DNA of 10,518 nucleotides from Gammaproteobacteria bacterium. GTDB taxonomy: Bacteria; Pseudomonadota; Gammaproteobacteria; UBA9214. The number at the start of each line of letters is the position of its first letter. The first letter of the stretch is position 1. The notes beneath the pieces are model-generated. The model was not told the origin of the DNA. It did not search any database and worked only from the letters and a program-made list of their open reading frames with translations. This document shows positions 1 through 9,288 of this stretch, in pieces. The stretch is from assembly GCA_030635865.1 (NCBI GenBank), contig DAOVYA010000028.1:1-10518 (forward strand). The letters are read 5' to 3'. A program made the position numbers and the translations under genes.

Positions 1-1
1 G

Positions 2-55
2 GCGCATATCAACGAGATCAAGACCACGGCAGACATACAGCTTAGCGGGGAATAA
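2..55 (+). CDS. 3' end of an unidentified plus-strand gene
   Basis: An open frame enters from the left edge and ends at TAA (53-55). The visible C-terminus reads AHINEIKTTADIQLSGE. A strong intrinsic terminator begins only 8 bases after the stop, which supports this frame as the true end of a gene or operon. Seventeen residues are too few to name a family. The stretch could be the closing strand of a small alpha/beta regulatory domain, but I do not assign one. The gene converges on the minus-strand MinD-like gene. Confidence 0.55.
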   Translation, partial: AHINEIKTTADIQLSGE

Positions 56-62
56 GACCTGT

Positions 63-97
63 GCCGGCTGACGGAGCCCTTCCGTCAGCCGGCTTTT
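63..97 (+). terminator. Strong rho-independent terminator
   Basis: A perfect 13-bp GC-rich stem (63-75 pairing with 81-93) has a 5-base loop (GCCCT) and is followed by TTTTCCT. It lies 8 bases after the stop codon at 55, so it terminates the leftward-entering plus-strand gene. The same hairpin lies 17 bases past the stop of the minus-strand gene ending at 111. On that strand the bases after the stem (CACAGGTCTTATT) are a poor U-tract, so bidirectional use is possible but weaker. Confidence 0.92.
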
Positions 98-110
98 CCT
101 GTACAGCCTG

Positions 111-1589
111 CTAGTGGATCATCTTGCTGGTTGTAAACGAAGGCGCAGCAACCTGACTGTCCTGACGCGTTACTGACCGTTCCCTCAGCGGCAACCAGAC
201 CTGTACCCTGATACTGTCACCCGGTGTATGAATAATATTAATACATCCGCTACGGTCAGCAACAACCATCTCCCAAACCGTCTCGTCTTCCTGTCCGGCA
301 TCCTGCCGAAACCCGGTTACTTCCGCCACAACTGACTTGATCCGCAGCAAGACATCATCCTGCTCCGGAAACCGGAAACTATATTTCAAATAACAACCCG
401 CCTGTAACCAGTCAGGGTCATCGCCCCGAACCCGGTTCTCATTGACCTGGAGCTGCAGCATTTGTGCCGGCATAACAGACAATTCGATTTCCCTGATCAG
501 GCCGACTGCCAGGTGCAGCAAGGTGCTGCTGTCCCGTGTTTCATACACATCATCTTGTATCCCGGAATCATCAGTCTCCTGGAGCAGACGCTGCAGGTTT
601 GACACATCATCCGCTGTCGCATGCAATAAGCCGGGTAAACTGTCCAGCGTATCGGAGAATTCGTGAAAACTGCTGTCAAGCTGCAGTAACAGTATCTCCT
701 TCCCGGGTTCCCTCATCTGTTGTGGCTGTTTTACCTCAACATCCTCCGTGTAATCCGACGCTTTCAGGAAAACACCACCCGCCAGGGAAACAGGCAAGAC
801 CAGGATTTCACGAAAGTTATTCCAGTACGCAGTCACGTCCTGACCCGCAGTTGCCGGTGGCCTGGCCACATCGACGGCATCGGCAATGACCACGATCCAG
901 CTTGAAATCTCCGCATCCGGAAACAGCGAACTGAATGCCTGTTTTGAGCGTTCCGCACGCCGCACATGGACATCGCTGGTCAACATGCCGAGCAGCGGCA
1001 CATCAAGCCCCAGGTACTGCTTGAGCTTCCGGTTGAACTCAAGGTGCAGTTCATCCGCATCGACTGACTGGTCCACCTGGTTAATCAGCAGGCGCGACTC
1101 GCCCTCAAAACCATTGAGCTGCAAAATTCGCAGCAGTGCAAAGGCCTCTGACCGGGAACGTGCATCCGGTGTTATCACCAGGATTAACAGCGACGGTGCC
1201 CTGCAGCAGGCCAGCAGGGTACGCGGATCCATGCCGGAGGTGTCGACCAGGAAATCGTCATAACCACCAGCACAGTCCATATCAGCGATAACCTTCTCCA
1301 CCGCATGCTCCGGTGCAGAATCCCACTGCGACAACGGGATGCCGGAAGAAAGAAAATCAACCCCCTGGTAACCCCTGCGAACCAGTGAATCGCCGCGATC
1401 GGTCGAACGGCGCTGCAATATTGCGGTCTGGGGTAATTCCAGCAGATCATCAATCGAGGAACGCGGACCGGTCTGGTTGTAAACCGCCACCTGCCGGCCA
1501 CGACGGGCCATCTCGAGCGCGAGATTGACTGCGAGGTGGGTTTTGCCAACCCCGGCAAGACCACTGCTTATTGTAATTATCCTGGCCAT
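111..1589 (-). CDS. MinD/FlhG-like P-loop ATPase with long C-terminal extension
   Basis: This is a ParA/MinD superfamily protein of 492 aa, closest in feel to FlhG/FleN. The core (about residues 1-240) opens MARIITISSGLAGVGKTHLA. Its P-loop is GLAGVGKT (10-17), a Walker B-like strand is DFLVDTSG (D116), VITPDARSRSEAFALL follows, and there is an FlhG-like tail with YLGLDVPLLG and VRRAERSKQAFSSLFP. Two family hallmarks are missing: the first lysine of KGGVGKT is Leu11, and the switch I aspartates are replaced (VYNQTGP, about 36-42). The kinase-like lysine K16 is kept. Residues about 253-492 match nothing I can name. They hold an acidic helical part, then a beta-rich part (about 376-470) faintly like a PilZ barrel. 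The ATG at 1589 matches where MinD-like proteins begin. A GTG at 1658 (or ATG at 1655) would add 23 residues of no family character. Neither start has a clear Shine-Dalgarno. The lipoprotein gene lies 122 bases upstream on the same strand. Function is unknown; possibly polar placement or motility control. Confidence 0.85.
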   Translation of the reverse strand: MARIITISSGLAGVGKTHLAVNLALEMARRGRQVAVYNQTGPRSSIDDLLELPQTAILQRRSTDRGDSLVRRGYQGVDFLSSGIPLSQWDSAPEHAVEKVIADMDCAGGYDDFLVDTSGMDPRTLLACCRAPSLLILVITPDARSRSEAFALLRILQLNGFEGESRLLINQVDQSVDADELHLEFNRKLKQYLGLDVPLLGMLTSDVHVRRAERSKQAFSSLFPDAEISSWIVVIADAVDVARPPATAGQDVTAYWNNFREILVLPVSLAGGVFLKASDYTEDVEVKQPQQMREPGKEILLLQLDSSFHEFSDTLDSLPGLLHATADDVSNLQRLLQETDDSGIQDDVYETRDSSTLLHLAVGLIREIELSVMPAQMLQLQVNENRVRGDDPDWLQAGCYLKYSFRFPEQDDVLLRIKSVVAEVTGFRQDAGQEDETVWEMVVADRSGCINIIHTPGDSIRVQVWLPLRERSVTRQDSQVAAPSFTTSKMIH

Positions 1590-1711
1590 ATTGCTTGTTA
1601 TTAATAAAGGATTGCGGGCATGGAACCCGTCATCCGGGGCAGAGGGCCTGCCCATCACTCATTATTGTTATCTATTGTAGCCCAATTCGGCAGGCTGATT
1701 ACGCACCGGGA

Positions 1712-1897
1712 TTATTGAGTCATTTCATCGATTTGCTGGCGCTGCTGCCGGTTCGCATCCAGCAGCGTCTTCTCTACGTCGCCAGCCTTATCAATCATAT
1801 CGGTCTGATCCTTCCAGATATGCCCATCTTCCTCCGGATCACCGCAACCCGGACAGGTCAGCAGCAACACAACAATAAACGGTAATAGTTGTTTCAT
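1712..1897 (-). CDS. Small lipoprotein of unknown function
   Basis: The product is 61 aa. It begins MKQLLPFIVVLLLTCPGCGD: one lysine, a hydrophobic core of about 11 residues, and cysteines at 15 and 18. Cys18, preceded by Gly at -1, is the more likely lipidated residue; a classical lipobox (L-A-G-C) is not perfect. The mature part is short, charged and probably helical (DMIDKAGDVEKTLLDANRQQ, then QIDEMTQ), as in other tiny envelope lipoproteins. An excellent ribosome binding site precedes the start, which argues strongly that this is translated. It lies between ligA (144 bases upstream, with the REP pair in between) and the MinD-like gene. Gly19 at +2 gives no inner-membrane retention signal by the E. 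coli Asp+2 rule, but Asp20 is at +3. No function can be assigned. Confidence 0.78.
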   Translation of the reverse strand: MKQLLPFIVVLLLTCPGCGDPEEDGHIWKDQTDMIDKAGDVEKTLLDANRQQRQQIDEMTQ

Positions 1898-1903
1898 ATC
1901 ATC

Positions 1904-1910
1904 CCTCCTT
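1904..1910 (-). promoter_or_regulatory. Strong Shine-Dalgarno of the lipoprotein gene
   Basis: AAGGAGG on the minus strand sits 6 bases before the ATG at 1897. It is the only near-consensus ribosome binding site in the window. The MinD-like gene, ligA, smc, queF and the kinase have weak or no visible sites, so the lipoprotein may be translated far more than its neighbours. Confidence 0.85.
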
Positions 1911-1942
1911 TTTTTAAAAGGTGTCCTGGATCGGGGTTCCCT

Positions 1943-1999
1943 GCAAGACCCGCGCCTCGCGGGGGATTCTTACCATTCCCGGCGGGGCGCCGGTCCTAC
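1943..1999. repeat. REP-like palindromic pair in inverted orientation
   Basis: Two 21-base units face each other tail to tail across a 7-base spacer: 1947-1967 on plus and 1975-1995 on minus. They match at 17 of 21 positions. Each forms a 6-bp GC hairpin with a 3-base loop (CCCGCG-CCT-CGCGGG and CCGGCG-CCC-CGCCGG). Two of the four differences are compensatory (a C-G pair becomes G-C). The minus-strand unit is headed by GTAG directly before GACC; the plus-strand unit has GCAA there. GTAG-headed units in inverted pairs are the pattern of REP/BIME elements spread by RAYT (TnpA-REP) transposases. An outer 10-base complementarity (1928-1937 with 1998-2007, nine of ten) extends the structure. It lies in the 144-bp spacer after ligA. 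There is no T-run, so it is not a simple terminator. Confidence 0.72.
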
Positions 2000-2041
2000 C
2001 CCGACCCTGGCAGTGGCCACGTTTTTGTGAATTTCTGATCC

Positions 2042-4788
<2,747 letters not shown>

Positions 4789-4810
4789 CTTGTAGACCTT
4801 TCTCCGGTTA

Positions 4811-4950
4811 CCTTGTCATTGCACCCCAGGAGTACTTCCTCAGGATGGCTATGCCATCCTTCAGGGCGCGGCGAAGCGCGGCAATCTCATGAAGCCCGCT
4901 GCCAACTTCATGAGATTGCCGCGTCACTTCGTTCCTCGCAATGACGAAGG
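4811..4950. repeat. Palindromic hairpin element with nested insertion
   Basis: This is a MITE-like element in the smc-zipA spacer. A perfect 18-bp inverted repeat (4877-4894 with 4906-4923, 11-base loop) forms the core. A second pair at the ends reads GTCATTGC (4815-4822) and GCAATGAC (4938-4945), extended by CCTT/GAAGG with one extra base. The right arm runs from core to end in 22 bases after 4923. The left arm is longer, because about 45 bases are inserted, themselves holding an 8-bp hairpin with a 3-base loop (AGGATGGC-TAT-GCCATCCT, 4842-4860). The sequence resembles the 'GAGATTGCCGCGTC...GCAATGAC' repeats widespread in bacterial genomes (recalled, not searched). It has no coding capacity. 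It lies between genes transcribed the same way, so it would be in the smc-zipA transcript if they are co-transcribed. Confidence 0.82.
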
Positions 4951-4960
4951 TTGTTTATCC

Positions 4961-4986
4961 GCGTCACTTCGTTCCTCAAGACGAGT
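4961..4986 (+). repeat. Partial second copy of the element's right end
   Basis: GCGTCACTTCGTTCCTC at 4921-4937 recurs exactly at 4961-4977. The second copy continues as AAGACGAG, a shortened version of the GCAATGACGAAG that follows the first copy. It therefore looks like a decayed tandem copy of the element's terminus, ending 14 bases from the smc stop codon. Confidence 0.7.
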
Positions 4987-5000
4987 AAATCAGAGCCCCC

Positions 5001-8000
5001 CTAGACTGCAACCAGTTCAACGGCCGCATCAACATCAACAGACACCAGGCGCGACACGCCCGGTTCGTGCATCGTCACACCCGTCAACTGATTTGCCATT
5101 TCCATGGTGATCTTGTTGTGAGTAATAAAAATAAACTGGATCTGATCAGACATCTTCCGCACCATGTCACAATAGCGACCGACATTCGTATCATCCAGCG
5201 GTGCATCCACCTCATCCAGCATGCAGAAAGGCGAAGGATTCAACCTGAAGATTGAAAACACCAGTGCAATCGCCGTCAATGCCTTTTCACCGCCGGACAG
5301 CAGGTGAATCGTACTGTTGCGTTTACCGGGAGGCCGCGCCATTACCGTAACCCCGGTGTCCAGCAGGTCTTCCCCGGTCAGCTCCAGATAGGCATGTCCG
5401 CCACCAAACAGCGTCGGGAAATTTTCCTGCAAACCGGTATTGACCTGCTCAAAGGTATCCTTGAAACGTGAGCGGGTTTCACGATCAATCTTCCCAATCG
5501 CATTTTCAAGCGTTTCCAATGCCTCGATCAAATCGGCATGTTGCGCATCCAGGTAAACCTTGCGTTTTGACTCTTCTTCAAACTCGTCAATGGCGGCCAG
5601 GTTAATCGGCCCCAGCCGGTCTATACGCCGCTCCAGTTTTTCAGCAAATTCAGTCCATGCTTCAACCGTGGCATTCTCATCCAGCTCGTCCAGTAACGGC
5701 TTGTAATCAAAACCGGCTTCGTTGATCTGCTCCAGCAGGGTATCGCTGCGCACCCTGACCTCCTGCCAGGCCATGCGGTCCTGCTCGATCTGCTCACGCT
5801 GGCTGGACACCGAGCGTTCCTTCCTGATGCGTTCCTGGTCCAGCTCACGTGTACCGTGCTCAATCTCTTCCACTTTCTTCCTGGCCGCGGACAGTTCTTC
5901 TTCCACCGTCATCCGGTTCGACATCAGCTCTTGCAGCTCGCGCTCCAGCTCAACGATCGGGGTATCGCCATGGCCGAGTATCGTATTGAGTTCGTCACGA
6001 CGCATCGCCAGCTGGCTGCATTGCTCACGCATCCGTTCCAGTGCATGTTCCGTAGCCTCTTGTGTCGTGCGCAAGGATTCAGCACGCAAGGCAAGCTCAT
6101 GCACACCTTGCTGATCACTGCTCGCCTGCTCACGCGCATCATCCAGCAGGCCACCCAGGTGCTGTTGCTTGCGGACCCGTTCTTCACGTTCCGAGGCAAG
6201 CGTCTCGATTTCAGACAAGGCCTGCTGCAGGCGCGTTTGTGCATCGGCATGTTCACGTGCATCGTCAGCCTGCTGGGTACGCAGTTCGTTCGACTCTTGC
6301 AAAACACTTTCACTGCGGCTGCGCTCCTGATCGAGCCGCGACGTGTCGGCTGCCAGGCGGGCCTGCAGGTCAGCAGCCTGGCGGTGTGCCTCGTTGTAGT
6401 CTGTTTGCAAACTGTCGCGCTCCGCCTCAGCATTCAGCAACTGTTCACGTGCCGCCGCTATCGAGGTGCGCAGGGTTTCAAGGTTGCCCGATTGCGCTTC
6501 GGATTGTGCCGTCAGCCCGGTGATTTCGCGTTCACGAGCCAGCACACCGGCATTTTCGTCGGTATCCCGCGCCACCCGCAGCCAGCTCTTGCCGACCCAG
6601 ATACCCTCTTTTGTAATCACCGACTCATGTGTACCAAGCGTGGTGCGCATGGACAGGGCCTGTGACAGAGAATCGGCCACGGACACGCCATCCAGTAACG
6701 ACGCCATCGTCCAGGGAGCCTGCACCTTGTCTGCCAATGGCGCACCCATGTTGCCGGCAGCGCCTGAAACGCCGGATGCCTGTGTGTCGAACAGTGCAAC
6801 AGCACCCTCTTCCAGTCCGGTCAGCAGCTTTTCCGCATCATCCAGGCCATCCACGCAAACCGCTTCAAGATAAAAACCCAGCGCAGTTTCCACGGCATGT
6901 TCCCAGCCCGGCTCAACCTGTATCTGCTGTGCCAGGCGCGGGGCTGACTGCAATCCCTTCGATTTCAACCAGCCGGTCACCTGCTCGGAACGCTTGCCCA
7001 GTGCAGCATTCTGCAGGGTTTCCAGCGAGGCCAGCTGGCCGCGCGTATCATGGTGAATACTGAGTAAAGCCGACTGCTCCTGTTCCTGTTGCTGCAGGCC
7101 GTTACGTGTGTCGGAGATACGCCGGACCGCTGCATCCAACTCCACCTGGAAATCCGCCACGCCGGTTAGCCGGTCTTCACACTCAGCCGCCAGCTGTTCA
7201 ATCTCCTGTTCAAGGGATCCGTCACCCAGGGACTGCTGTTCCTGGTCCATGCGCTGCAGCCGCTCATCGAGCTGCTGCCTGTGACGCTCAAGATGATCAA
7301 GCCGGGTGCGTTCAACCTGCGCCGACTGGGCATGTTCTGCTGCACGTTGATTGAATTCGTCCCATTCCTCCCGCCAGGCAAGCATGGCCTGTTCGGCATC
7401 TTTCAGCATGGTTGCGGACTGCTCTGCCTGCGCCTGCATGGCATCCAGCTCGGGGCTGATGGCTTCAAGGTCACGCGCCAGTTCATCCAGCCGGGAACTG
7501 TCAATAAGTATGTGCTCCTCGACTTCGCCCAGGGTTTTTTCAGAACGGGAAAGCTCCTGCTCCTGTTGCTGCCGTGATTCCCGGCTGTGCTGGATGGCCT
7601 GTTCAACGCGCGCCACATCTGCACCCAGTTTGTAGTACCTGCCCTGCACGGTATTGAACGCGTCATTGGCCCCGGTGAGGCTTTCGCGCAGTTTTTCCAG
7701 TTCAGCTTCGAGACTGCGCTGTGCCGCCAGCTCGGCCTCCATGGCCAGTTCACGCTCATGGATCTGCTGCTGGCGTTGTGTGCTTTCTTCATGCATTGCG
7801 TGATAGCGCAGTGACAGCAATTCCGCCTTGACCTGGCGTTCTTCTTCCTTGAGCTCCTTGTAGCGCTCCGCTGCCCGCGACTGTCGCTTCAGTTTAGAAA
7901 GCTGTTTATCAATTTCTTCGAGCAGGTCATTCAGTCGATCCAGGTTTTCACGCGTATGACGGATACGTTTCTCGGTCTCACGCCGGCGTTCCTTGTATTT

Positions 8001-8513
8001 TGAGATACCGGCCGCCTCTTCCAGGAATGCGCGCAAGTCATCCGGCTTGGCTTCGATCAAGCGGGATATCGTGCCCTGCTCGATAATCGAGTAACTGCGC
8101 GGACCCAGTCCGGTGCCGAGGAAGATATCGGTGATATCACGACGCCGGCAACGCGTATTGTTCAGAAAGTAATTGGACGTCCCGTCGCGGGAAACCTGGC
8201 GGCGAATGGAAATTTCGCTGAACCCGGCGAATTCACCACCGATGGTGCCATCGGAGTTATCGAACACCAGTTCAATGCTGGCGTGTCCGACCGGTTTACG
8301 GGCACTCGAGCCGTTGAAAATGACATCTGCCATGGACTCGCCACGCAGCGTCTTGGCCGAACTCTCGCCCATGACCCAGCGCACGGCGTCGATGATATTC
8401 GACTTGCCACAGCCATTCGGGCCAACGACGCCAACGAGATTACTGGGGATATAGATCGTGGTCGGATCGACAAAGGATTTGAACCCGGCCAGCTTGATTT
8501 TGGTCAACCGCAT
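5001..8513 (-). CDS. smc: Chromosome segregation protein SMC
   Basis: SMC is the ATPase of the bacterial Smc-ScpAB condensin, which compacts and resolves sister chromosomes. The 1170-aa product has normal length and full architecture: N-terminal head with Walker A GPNGCGKSN (31-39), long coiled coil rich in Glu/Gln/Arg (about 165-500), hinge (about 500-660, with GWEHAVETALGFYLEAV), return coiled coil (about 660-1000), and C-terminal head with the ABC signature LSGGEK (1072-1077), Walker B FCMLDEVDA (D1100, catalytic E1101) and switch histidine in FITHNK. The start at 8513 gives the standard MRLTKIKLAGFKSF opening. No Shine-Dalgarno is visible before it (GGCTAGCCGTCC). It is divergent from queF and heads the block zipA-ligA. 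No scpA or scpB is in the window, and no mukB-type features appear. Confidence 0.98.
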   Translation of the reverse strand: MRLTKIKLAGFKSFVDPTTIYIPSNLVGVVGPNGCGKSNIIDAVRWVMGESSAKTLRGESMADVIFNGSSARKPVGHASIELVFDNSDGTIGGEFAGFSEISIRRQVSRDGTSNYFLNNTRCRRRDITDIFLGTGLGPRSYSIIEQGTISRLIEAKPDDLRAFLEEAAGISKYKERRRETEKRIRHTRENLDRLNDLLEEIDKQLSKLKRQSRAAERYKELKEEERQVKAELLSLRYHAMHEESTQRQQQIHERELAMEAELAAQRSLEAELEKLRESLTGANDAFNTVQGRYYKLGADVARVEQAIQHSRESRQQQEQELSRSEKTLGEVEEHILIDSSRLDELARDLEAISPELDAMQAQAEQSATMLKDAEQAMLAWREEWDEFNQRAAEHAQSAQVERTRLDHLERHRQQLDERLQRMDQEQQSLGDGSLEQEIEQLAAECEDRLTGVADFQVELDAAVRRISDTRNGLQQQEQEQSALLSIHHDTRGQLASLETLQNAALGKRSEQVTGWLKSKGLQSAPRLAQQIQVEPGWEHAVETALGFYLEAVCVDGLDDAEKLLTGLEEGAVALFDTQASGVSGAAGNMGAPLADKVQAPWTMASLLDGVSVADSLSQALSMRTTLGTHESVITKEGIWVGKSWLRVARDTDENAGVLAREREITGLTAQSEAQSGNLETLRTSIAAAREQLLNAEAERDSLQTDYNEAHRQAADLQARLAADTSRLDQERSRSESVLQESNELRTQQADDAREHADAQTRLQQALSEIETLASEREERVRKQQHLGGLLDDAREQASSDQQGVHELALRAESLRTTQEATEHALERMREQCSQLAMRRDELNTILGHGDTPIVELERELQELMSNRMTVEEELSAARKKVEEIEHGTRELDQERIRKERSVSSQREQIEQDRMAWQEVRVRSDTLLEQINEAGFDYKPLLDELDENATVEAWTEFAEKLERRIDRLGPINLAAIDEFEEESKRKVYLDAQHADLIEALETLENAIGKIDRETRSRFKDTFEQVNTGLQENFPTLFGGGHAYLELTGEDLLDTGVTVMARPPGKRNSTIHLLSGGEKALTAIALVFSIFRLNPSPFCMLDEVDAPLDDTNVGRYCDMVRKMSDQIQFIFITHNKITMEMANQLTGVTMHEPGVSRLVSVDVDAAVELVAV

Positions 8514-8608
8514 GGACGGCTAGCCTACCCGAATAAGGCCTAAAAATACAAGCTTTTGTTATTCTCCGGCACTTGCACACACCATCTTGTGCCCGTACCC
8601 TTTAGCCC
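8514..8608. promoter_or_regulatory. Divergent smc/queF promoter region
   Basis: These 95 bases separate two divergent starts, so promoters for both should lie here. On plus, TGTTATTCT (8557-8565) fits an extended -10 (TGn plus TATTCT) for queF. On minus, TGTATTTTT (8542-8550) offers a -10-like TATTTT for smc. No good -35 box accompanies either. The two candidates are only about 7 bases apart, back to back, so the polymerases could compete. Neither gene has a clear ribosome binding site. The assignment is by eye only. Confidence 0.4.
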
Positions 8609-8998
8609 ATGTCAACCTTACCGAGCAAGGATCTGGACACCTTTCCCAGTCCACACCCCGGCCGTGATTACACCATCCGCATCCGGGTACCCGAATTCAC
8701 CTGCCTGTGCCCGAAAACCGGCCAGCCGGACTTCGCCATCCTGCACCTTGAATACATCCCTGACCAGTTGTGCCTCGAGCTCAAGTCCCTGAAGCTGTAC
8801 GTCTGGTCATTCCGCAATGAGGGCGCATTTCACGAAGACGTGACCAACCGCATACTCGATGACCTGGTTGCGGCCTGCCAGCCACGTTTCATGCGCCTGC
8901 GGGCCGAATTCAATGTGCGTGGCGGACTTTATACCGATGTGGTTGCCGAACACCGCCAACCGGGCTGGACCCCTCAGCCGACAATAGATATATCATAA
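8609..8998 (+). CDS. queF: NADPH-dependent 7-cyano-7-deazaguanine reductase QueF (short type)
   Basis: QueF reduces the nitrile of preQ0 to the amine of preQ1 with two NADPH, in the pathway to queuosine in tRNA wobble positions. The 129-aa length marks the unimodular (B. subtilis-like) type, in contrast to the bimodular E. coli enzyme of about 280 aa. The catalytic cysteine is C34 in [14 protein letters not shown] and the proton donor D41 lies seven residues later, the spacing seen in the family. The QueF motif [13 protein letters not shown] (57-69) and GAFHED (72-77) follow; these bind NADPH and substrate. The start at 8609 has no strong Shine-Dalgarno. No other queuosine gene is in the window, so it appears to be a lone gene. 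It is divergent from smc. Confidence 0.96.
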   Translation: MSTLPSKDLDTFPSPHPGRDYTIRIRVPEFTCLCPKTGQPDFAILHLEYIPDQLCLELKSLKLYVWSFRNEGAFHEDVTNRILDDLVAACQPRFMRLRAEFNVRGGLYTDVVAEHRQPGWTPQPTIDIS

Positions 8999-9044
8999 GT
9001 TGCTGTTATTATTATATTTATTACCCTTATTAGACGTTGTATTT

Positions 9045-9233
9045 CTCGCGCAAAGACGCAAAGCCGCTAAGAAAACCACTAAAATTCTTTGCCACACGAC
9101 TACATGGATGTAGGAGGTAGAGCACCATTAGTAGGTGCTTTAAGCGTCGCAGGAGCAGTTACCGAGAGCACATAGAGATTTCGAGAATTCATGTCTTTCC
9201 TGGCGTCTTTGAGTCTTTGCGTCTTTGCGCGAG
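9045..9233. repeat. MITE-like element with 19-bp perfect terminal inverted repeats
   Basis: CTCGCGCAAAGACGCAAAG at 9045-9063 is the exact reverse complement of 9215-9233, giving a 189-bp element with no coding capacity. Flanks TTGTATTT (9037-9044) and TTGTTTTT (9234-9241) match at 7 of 8 bases, which could be an aged target-site duplication. Inside are two small hairpins: CTACAT-GG-ATGTAG (9100-9113) and AGCACC-ATTAGTA-GGTGCT (9121-9139). Repeats with CGCAAAGACGCAAAG ends are common in many bacterial genomes (recalled, not searched). It fills most of the queF-kinase spacer. The rest (8999-9044 and 9234-9288) is AT-rich with a T8 run at 9237-9244. No transposase is nearby. Confidence 0.8.
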
Positions 9234-9288
9234 TTGTTTTTTTTCAAATGGAAACTATCTCTAGATCACCCATGATCCAAAAAAGTGC

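Noticed and set aside
1590..1658. Extension of the MinD-like protein to the GTG at 1658
   Set aside because: The extra 23 residues lack family character and no ribosome site supports them; MinD-like proteins usually begin just before the P-loop strand. It remains possible.
1661..1680. A TACAAT -10 box for the MinD-like gene on the minus strand at about 1675-1680
   Set aside because: The hexamer is fair, but no -35 box is found at 16-18 bases upstream, so I do not list it as a promoter.
1921..2030. The structured ligA-lipoprotein spacer as a riboswitch or small RNA
   Set aside because: The two hairpins are near-copies of each other in inverted orientation, which a REP pair explains directly. 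I recognise no riboswitch consensus, and no expression platform is evident before the lipoprotein ribosome site.
5856..6665. Plus-strand open frame of 269 codons antisense to smc
   Set aside because: It lies wholly within the smc coiled-coil region. Its composition follows from the reverse complement of smc codons, and no domain is recognisable.
9045..9233. The 19-bp repeats as the start of a CRISPR array
   Set aside because: There are only two copies, in inverted rather than direct orientation, with no regular spacers.
9234..9261. A sigma70 promoter for the kinase (TTGTTT, 16 bases, TATCTC)
   Set aside because: Only three of six bases match at each box, and the T-rich run makes chance matches likely.
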